NCBI GenBank assembly: GCA_937901915.1
Contig: CALGUD010000165.1
Span: forward strand, 1-22,023
Length of the DNA: 22,023 bases
Direction: 5' to 3'
DNA from: an uncultured Flavobacteriaceae bacterium
GTDB taxonomy: Bacteria > Bacteroidota > Bacteroidia > Flavobacteriales > Flavobacteriaceae
In this document: piece by piece, positions 18,401 through 22,023 of the stretch
Position numbering within the stretch: the first letter of the stretch is position 1
Layout: each line of letters starts with the position of its first letter
Made by a program: the position numbers and the translations under genes
The notes under the pieces: generated by a model
What the model was told of the DNA's origin: nothing
Seen by the model: the letters and a program-made list of their open reading frames with translations, nothing else
The model's database searches: none

Positions 18401-19873
18401 CAGGTCTAAAGTTTCGAGATTTAATAAATTACCGATGGAGGAAGGAAGGGCCCCAAAAAGATTATTGGTATTCAGGTCCAGGCCGGTAACTTCATCGTCA
18501 ACCACAGTGACTCCATACCACTCACAAACAGGAGCATTGATATCCCATGTATTGGTCCAGCCCGGGCCATTTGTTGCATTGTATAGATCCACAAGGGCTT
18601 GCTTCTGTGTCTGCGACACATTACAGGCATCTGCCGCATCTGTTACTTCTAAAGTAATTGTATTTCGCTCTAAAGTAAGGTTGGTTATTATGCTATTAGT
18701 TGCTGTGAAATGATATGCCCCTGCATCGGTTTCCTCAGCATCTTCAATCACTAAATCCTTTGCTGTAGCCCCTGTTATTGCTACACCATCTTTAAACCAT
18801 TGATAGGTATTATTGCTACTGGTTAACTCATTACTGGTTAAAGTAATGCTTTGCCCGGCCACTACCGATTGGGTTTCTATGTCATCTACTTTGGCTTGAG
18901 GGCTATAATTAAAAGTTGTCAGATTTGATTGATAGGTTGCAAACTCATTTTCAAAATCTGAGAAAGCAAAAGAGTTTGCATTTATATTAAAAACCGTTAG
19001 GTTTGTAAAACCAGCTATCGATGAAGGTATAATTCCACTAAGATTATTATTGTTAATATACAATCCCGTTAAATTGGTTAATTGACCCAAACTCGATGGA
19101 ATTTGCCCAATTAATTGATTATTATGAAGATATAGATCTTTTAAATTTGTTAATTGACCTAATTCAGGGGGTATTGTTCCTGTAAGTTGATTTGAAAAAA
19201 GCGATAAGCTTTCTAAATTTATTAATTGACCTAATTCCGGGGGTATTGTTCCTGTAAGTTGGTTAGCACGTAATGATAACTCTTTTAAATTTATTAACTG
19301 TCCAAGTTCCGGAGGTATGACTCCACTAAACTGATTATTATTTAAAGCTAATATTTGTAAATTAGTTAACAAACTCAACTCTGCCGGAATATTCCCACTT
19401 AATTGATTGTTGTATAATCTTAATATTTTCAAACTCGCTAACTGACTTATTCCTATAGGGATTTGTCCAGTTAATTGATTTCTTAGCAAGTACAGATATT
19501 CCAATTTAGTTAACTGTGTTATTTCTGCAGGTATTTGACCATTTAGTTGATTTGTATATAATGATAAATAAGTTAACTCACTTAAATCTCCAATAGAATT
19601 GGGAATAATCCCTACTAAATTATTATTTGCCAATTCAAGTTCGGTAACTCTCCCATTTGCTACATTCACTCCATACCAATCGTTTACCAAGGAAGTAGGG
19701 TCATTAATTAACCAGGGTTCATTGTTGTTTACAGTATTGACCCAGTTATCACCAGCAGTAGCATTATACAGATCTATTAATGCCTGGCGTTCGGCGGTTG
19801 ATACCTGGGCAACACCGTTCAAAAAACCAAAAAACAATGTTACAACTGAAAATATATTTTTTAAAAATTTCAT
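12416..19873 (-). CDS. Giant exported LRR/Ig-like modular surface protein with RHS-associated C-terminus
   Basis: The 2485-aa product begins with a signal peptide (MKFLKNIFSVVTLFFGFLNG, cleavage near VAQ). Five modules follow, starting near residues 25, 417, 752, 978 and 1369. Each has an N-terminal cap (ERQALIDLYNAT ... CDWYGV), a variable run of 24-residue plant-type LRRs (NQLTGTIPPELGQL type), a closing FENEF..Y segment, and an Ig-like domain (YQWFKDG ... DAGAYHFTATN). Residues about 1738-1818 are Asp-rich TSP3 repeats, probably calcium-binding. Residues about 1825-2117 hold four WY...GYYYA beta-domains. The end has jelly-roll pieces (YLVSAWVREDG; GWQRMSADITIP ... VYFDDLRFHP) and a single YD unit (FVYDPITQRLQAELDENNY, FYEYDKEGGLVRVKKETERG). 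It lies 37 nt after the upstream gene. Role is probably surface adhesion or target recognition. No T9SS-type C-terminal domain or lipobox is evident, so anchoring is unclear. Confidence 0.94.
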   Translation of the reverse strand: MKFLKNIFSVVTLFFGFLNGVAQVSTAERQALIDLYNATAGDNWVNTVNNNEPWLINDPTSLVNDWYGVNVANGRVTELELANNNLVGIIPNSIGDLSELTYLSLYTNQLNGQIPAEITQLTKLEYLYLLRNQLTGQIPIGISQLASLKILRLYNNQLSGNIPAELSLLTNLQILALNNNQFSGVIPPELGQLINLKELSLRANQLTGTIPPELGQLINLESLSLFSNQLTGTIPPELGQLTNLKDLYLHNNQLIGQIPSSLGQLTNLTGLYINNNNLSGIIPSSIAGFTNLTVFNINANSFAFSDFENEFATYQSNLTTFNYSPQAKVDDIETQSVVAGQSITLTSNELTSSNNTYQWFKDGVAITGATAKDLVIEDAEETDAGAYHFTATNSIITNLTLERNTITLEVTDAADACNVSQTQKQALVDLYNATNGPGWTNTWDINAPVCEWYGVTVVDDEVTGLDLNTNNLFGALPSSIGNLLNLETLDLSDNQLTGEIPYSIGGLINLTTLLLDNNDFTGDIPVSIGSLSGLITLDLSDNTISGTIPISFCNFEVMKELDLSNNQLSGTIIGQVGLIRQLERLDLRNNQLSGSIPSALNSLYRLQFLGVSNNLLSGNIPSGIHNFPDLTEFVFEDNAFVFSNFESYHADFIEKLILAYTYTPQAKVDATETKTVTTGNTITLTTGLISFNNLYQWYKDGEIIEDATNKDLVIENAAETDAGVYHFIATNLIISGLELERNPITLSVVNSCEVSADERQVLVDFYNATNGPNWNNTLAGNQVWDVNNAESSICDWYGVTVVNNEVVGIDLSANNLTGQIPQSLGGMVNLQTLNLNGNQLSGQIPFTVSGLDLSLLDLSNNQFIYSSFESQFTQYQANVETFVYAPQANVDQVQDLRIREGESVTLTSNVLTSTNNSYQWFKDGLPIAGATTKDYVIPAVATTDAGEYYFTATNSVVSGLDINRNFIQLYVIALDDTCGVSETERQALIDLYISTNGDNWTNTLAGNQPWLINDPNSPVCDWFGVTVVDGRIIQLQLANNNMNGALPSSLGELSGLLSLYIYENQLSGNIPYEISNLQNLQNLYLQKNELTGSILPEFGLLKQLQFLMLDDNQLSGIIPSELGSLSQLINLRIRNNDLTGSIPSELGNLTTLEFLLLDDNQLSGSIPPEIANLISLKSLGLGNNQLNGVLPPMIGNLTNLQSIKVDGNNLTGTIPDEYSSLTLINLYLENNNFSGTIPSLSFNIMNRFSFDNNNFIFSDFESEFSQYEANISTFTYSPQNKVEEEETLSILTGDNITLTSTVLTSENNSYQWFKNGVAIDGAISKEYVIENATEADAGVYHFTATNSIITGLTLERNAVTLEINPAGACDISQEERQALIDFYISTDGDNWTNTIAGNQPWLINDPESSVCDWYGVTSNAASRIVKIELPANNLRGTLPTSFTTLTALTDVQLEQNQMVGGLPSDFGNLTALITFDASNNMMVGVIPQSIGSLSSLTILDLGDNNMCCVIPEAIGGLTSLVHLDLGINKFVGSIPNTLWNLVNLQTVKLHENTLVGSISPLIGNLQNLQMFWVSENNLSGSVPATIQNIPGLYSIHLDFNSFSGDLPLLIPNFSLPGTDVQINNNRFIFNDFEAEFPAYLANLDIFVYSPQAKVDSPQTISLLLGESVTLTSNQLVSVSNSYQWYKDNVPIPGATSKDFTIEEFAAEDIGSYYFIATNSVVINLELERHPIQLVELVDTDEDGIPDTVDTDDDNDGVNDSDEIVLGTDPLIPDDPTIDTDGDGIPNADESDEDSETVTDNDGNGVPDVIDAADPATTPIFCNYTEDTFPIIADLPVPNGASSAIWYADSEGGEPLDPLEDLGEFDVYWAEISSSSIRIPYTPILSPGAPGIEEEDYWEFSNSSNATLADIVITYTEEPLVWYSSPTSTTPLDLSTVLVNDGYYYAQQGDNECRFEIQVYVGPLPAVADGVQSFCTSTMPTVADIVINTDNNIVWYTSETGMATYNETDLLIDGGIYYAAVDDGFEISVDRKKITVNLYDMPSPYIYRTNQVFYSFDNPTISNLVATGSDIAWYDFAIGGTAYRDSDPLVNGVTYYAAQSGGVCSSSIRRPVTVTILDEQAPTLIGCEKFRPQPGDQYLVSAWVREDGLQVNGSETRYFSEVKDDFINLLNHLKDKIFADDPKNRVIESIYIPSPDTREFDVLVPFIKDPTSKNLTIYDFKYIKEKQSTTGLEKTVGFSFYLSSNKVYKFTYLTPFVRQQNDILDYRYPLLIFDSNILSLDFTDVSIHSSNNYFFIRSDFRVNGGALSYSISDFVSDGSMISGLNPSVEVFDFVPDPDYQAMEYTNALLKITYMDAEGEEIQIQSTELTPQGEIIDGWQRMSADITIPLEAASMTISLTNNAEGDTNVYFDDLRFHPFDGNMKSFVYDPITQRLQAELDENNYATFYEYDKEGGLVRVKKETERGVYTIQETRSGNSKLNSIDLNE
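13525..14405 (-). repeat. Four tandem WY/YYA beta-domains in the LRR protein
   Basis: Four units of about 75 aa start with AIWYADSEGG, LVWYSSPTST, IVWYTSETG and IAWYDFAIGG. Each runs to a YYA or VYWAE motif and a terminal strand such as RPVTVTIL. This pattern is typical of Ig-like units of large gliding or adhesin proteins in Bacteroidota. They probably form an extended stalk. Confidence 0.75.
14420..14662 (-). repeat. Thrombospondin type-3-like calcium-binding repeats in the LRR protein
   Basis: Residues about 1738-1818 read as Asp-rich repeats: DTDEDGIPD, DTDDDNDGVND, DTDGDGIPNAD, DNDGNGVPD. TSP3 repeats bind calcium and stiffen extracellular stalks. Here they separate the LRR/Ig half from the beta-domain half. 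Confidence 0.9.
15663..16861 (-). repeat. 26-bp perfect direct repeat in the caps of LRR modules 4 and 5
   Basis: The 26 bases at 15663-15688 recur exactly at 16836-16861, 1173 bp apart. They encode part of the AGNQPWLIND cap motif. The distance is a multiple of three, so recombination between the copies would remove or add one whole LRR module in frame. Confidence 0.9.
19078..19321 (-). repeat. 72-bp tandem DNA repeats inside the first LRR array
   Basis: Matching units start at 19078, 19150, 19222 and 19294, exactly 72 bases apart, which equals one 24-residue LRR. The units at 19150 and 19222 are identical over about 40 bases except one substitution and encode the repeated TGTIPPELGQL stretch. 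Close DNA identity means recent duplication, and gain or loss by slippage or recombination is likely. Confidence 0.9.
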
Positions 19874-19910
19874 ACTATTTTAGTTTACTTTATATCTTCT
19901 ATTAAACTAC

Positions 19911-22023
19911 CTATTGATCACATTGCCATTGCGGTTCACCGGTATCGCCATTTCCACTATCTCTTTTCTTAAAGGCACGAGGGCATAAACGGGTAACAGT
20001 ACTTCCAATTATATAACCGGTAAGTTTATTTTTAATAAAAAACTGTGCCATCACCCTTTTTTTATGTTTTTTCCTTTTTGCTTTGTTTGCCTTCACTCTA
20101 AAATCTACATAAGCCCTTCCTGTAACATCCAAAGTAATCTCTCCTGTAATAATATCCGCTTCAGTGGATAATTTTTCTCCATTCAGAACTATTTCTAGCC
20201 CTTTTCTTCCTCTTTCTAAAATTTCAACAGCGTATTCAACCGTTGCGTTTGGATTTCCTTCAATAGTAAAAACTGATTCTTTCCACCGTCTATGTTGACG
20301 TGTAATAGTTTTTTCAGAAACTGTTGGTATTGCATCATCATCACATTCATCACCTATACCGTCGCCATCATAATCACTATTCCTGCTGTAGGTATTAGGG
20401 CAGAAATCCGCATCATCATTGATTCCATCGCCGTCAGAATCCAAAACTTCCGGAGGTTCACCAACGAGTTGCTTTACTACCCGGGCGGATTCATTTTTAG
20501 GCACCAGAAGACTTGTTCTTCCTGTATGCGAATACGTATCAGATAGTCTGATACCCCCATCTCCGTCAGCATCTACAGGTTCTTTAAAATTAAAATGCCC
20601 TTCCAATGACCCTGAAAATTTGTAATCCTCAAAATTATCTGCTCCCATATACCGATACTTACTGTTGGAAGTTACAGCTGTTGGTAACGTAAAATTATAA
20701 CCGTATTGCGCAGAGGAATACCTGTTTAAGGCATCTTTGTTTTCGATTTCCATCCCATACGGACTGTATTGTGTTACTTCACTGGCAAATGTCCAGGAAT
20801 CATCAGCATCCCCTGCTTTTTCCCAGATATCATCTTCAGTTAATGCATAATATGGAGTAAATTCTTTATAATATCCTTCCCTTCTTGTATTGGCTTTAGA
20901 GGAAGTACCTTCATTAGCATCTGTCCTTTCTGTTAAATACGCATACGATCTTTTTGCCCTCCATTCGCCATTTACATTATATACATAAGGGTTAAATCCG
21001 TAATCTTCAAAAGCTATATCTTCCAATTCATCTAAAAATTCACTTGTATAAGGCAGAAACTCTAAACCACTCTCACACTGGCAATTCCAAAACTCATCAT
21101 ACTCAACAGCACTTGCATTTACTATTCTTAAATTATCGGCTACACTTGAATTCTCTGTTTGGATAAAGGAAGCAGTGTTGATTAAGTCCAGGTAAGTTCC
21201 CTGATTATTTTTTATTGGGTTTTTCATCATAGTCACAGAAGCCATGTTTGCCATTTGCTGGTTTCTGTTACCGGACCTCATTATTTTAAAGTTTAGAGGA
21301 GTGTTAATTCCAAGGCCTTCAGTCCTGTTAACTACATTTCCATCTTTATCCATTAATAAAACTCCATTTCCTGAGCTGTTAAAGTCTATTACCCATAGTT
21401 TTTGGTGCTGATTATCCCCATATTGAACCAAAAGCTCATCTCCCGGTGTAAAATACTGATCGGCATTACTAATGGTAAAATAATCACCATTGTTTTGCAG
21501 GGTTCCCGTTATACCAATATTTTTTGAGGCCTGCCCCATGCTATTGTATGCCCAATATGCAGGGAAGTTGAAGTTATAATACTCATCATCAAACTCATTA
21601 ATGGTCCGTGTAAGTATTACCTGCCCGGTTTCGGCGTCCCATGCTTCGTTAATTGTTGAAACTCTGGCACCGAGGTCCATAGCTACTTTTTCCTTCAGGA
21701 CAGCCGTGGTATGAATAACTTTGGTTGTAATAGTTGTATGGGCTACATTTTCAATATTGGTGTTTGTAAAGAACGAACTGGGAACCACGACCGGAAATAT
21801 TCCTATCATCATGACCACAATATTTCCTTTAAGCCCTACGGTTGAAGATTTTGCATAGCTTTCCCTGAAATCCGTAACAATATCATAATCAACACCTACC
21901 TGTCTGTCATACTGTATACTTCCGTTCTTATTGATTACAGGCAAGTAATTATTAAGAACTGTTTTATCGTTCTGGTCTGTACTGTACATATAATCTACTG
22001 ATGAAATCGGGTCTTCCTGCCCT
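19911..22023 (-). CDS. Partial gene (5' end outside window): exported TSP3-repeat protein of the RHS operon
   Basis: The reading frame is open to the right edge; the first visible residues are GQEDPISSVDYMYS, so the Met at 21989 is internal and at least 11 codons precede it. About 703 codons are visible. I do not recognise a named family, but the GQEDP.SSVDYMYS style and the conserved run to SLSDTYSHTG-like sequence (here LSDTYSHTGRTSLLVP) fit large proteins found upstream of RHS genes in Bacteroidota; that comparison is from memory. TSP3 motifs DSDGDGINDDADFCP and DYDGDGIGDECDDD lie at about 20325-20445, and DADGDGG at about 20565. A Lys/Arg-rich patch (KANKAKRKKHKKR) precedes the C-terminus, which has Cys residues but no T9SS sorting domain. 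The stop is 37 nt before the LRR gene, so the two are probably co-transcribed. Role is unknown, possibly a shell or surface scaffold component. Confidence 0.85.
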   Translation of the reverse strand, partial: GQEDPISSVDYMYSTDQNDKTVLNNYLPVINKNGSIQYDRQVGVDYDIVTDFRESYAKSSTVGLKGNIVVMMIGIFPVVVPSSFFTNTNIENVAHTTITTKVIHTTAVLKEKVAMDLGARVSTINEAWDAETGQVILTRTINEFDDEYYNFNFPAYWAYNSMGQASKNIGITGTLQNNGDYFTISNADQYFTPGDELLVQYGDNQHQKLWVIDFNSSGNGVLLMDKDGNVVNRTEGLGINTPLNFKIMRSGNRNQQMANMASVTMMKNPIKNNQGTYLDLINTASFIQTENSSVADNLRIVNASAVEYDEFWNCQCESGLEFLPYTSEFLDELEDIAFEDYGFNPYVYNVNGEWRAKRSYAYLTERTDANEGTSSKANTRREGYYKEFTPYYALTEDDIWEKAGDADDSWTFASEVTQYSPYGMEIENKDALNRYSSAQYGYNFTLPTAVTSNSKYRYMGADNFEDYKFSGSLEGHFNFKEPVDADGDGGIRLSDTYSHTGRTSLLVPKNESARVVKQLVGEPPEVLDSDGDGINDDADFCPNTYSRNSDYDGDGIGDECDDDAIPTVSEKTITRQHRRWKESVFTIEGNPNATVEYAVEILERGRKGLEIVLNGEKLSTEADIITGEITLDVTGRAYVDFRVKANKAKRKKHKKRVMAQFFIKNKLTGYIIGSTVTRLCPRAFKKRDSGNGDTGEPQWQCDQ
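20325..20445 (-). repeat. TSP3-like calcium-binding repeats in the partial upstream protein
   Basis: Two Asp-rich units, DSDGDGINDDADFCP and DYDGDGIGDECDDD, include the paired Cys typical of TSP3 repeats. Calcium binding outside the cell is expected from the family. Confidence 0.85.

Larger units (their letters stand above)
14670..19800 (-). repeat. Five cap-LRR-Ig modules of the LRR protein
   Basis: Module spans are residues about 25-416, 417-751, 752-977, 978-1368 and 1369-1737. By eye they contain roughly 9, 7, 2, 9 and 8 LRR units plus a degenerate last unit each. Caps and Ig-like domains are well conserved between modules, whereas LRR number varies strongly. Ig-like domains centre on YQWFKDG or YQWYKD and end in DAG.Y.F.ATN, with the canonical Cys replaced by Phe. 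Confidence 0.9.

Noticed and set aside
19078..19620. Regular 72-bp periodicity read as a CRISPR or satellite array
   Set aside because: The period equals one 24-residue LRR, the frame is open throughout and there are no unique spacers, so it is protein-coding repetition.
1..22023. Transposase, integrase, tRNA or att sites that would mark a mobile element
   Set aside because: None of these could be recognised on either strand; the evidence for transfer is only compositional.

Overview
The window is AT-rich with tightly packed genes, all on the minus strand. The proteins carry short Sec signal peptides ending in -AQ or -GQ, a very large RHS/YD protein, plant-type leucine-rich repeats (LRRs), thrombospondin type-3 (TSP3) calcium repeats and Ig-like domains lacking the usual cysteines. 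There are no clear Shine-Dalgarno sequences. Together these point to a member of the Bacteroidota, most likely the Flavobacteriia. I cannot name the genus.

Layout in direction of transcription (right to left). (1) 22023-19911 is the 3' part of a gene cut by the window edge, encoding a large exported protein with TSP3 repeats. (2) 19873-12416 is a 2485-aa exported protein. It has five [cap - LRR array - Ig-like] modules, a TSP3 segment, four WY/YYA beta-domains, a jelly-roll and a single YD unit. (3) 12423-11698 is a 241-aa periplasmic LolA-like protein, overlapping gene 2 by 8 nt. (4) 11682-709 is a 3657-aa exported RHS protein whose variable C-terminal tip carries a metzincin-type zinc-protease motif, HExxHxxGxxH plus a Met-turn. 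(5) 680-129 is a small, very AT-rich gene for a secreted protein directly after the toxin tip, a candidate immunity protein. Gaps are 37, -8, 15 and 28 nt, so this looks like one operon. Its promoter lies beyond the right edge.

Inferred working model: the operon is an RHS polymorphic-toxin system in which every visible complete product is Sec-exported. The LRR/Ig protein could provide target binding. The RHS protein would form the cocoon carrying the metallopeptidase. The LolA-like protein could assist in the periplasm, and the last gene would protect the periplasm or cell surface. The notable features are the Sec-routed metzincin tip with its Sec-routed putative immunity protein, the mosaic LRR-cassette adhesin, and a diverged six-fold repeat inside the RHS protein, part of which sits in a block of foreign-looking composition. 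No type IX sorting domain is evident on gene 2, 4 or the visible gene 1 product, so the route across the outer membrane is open.
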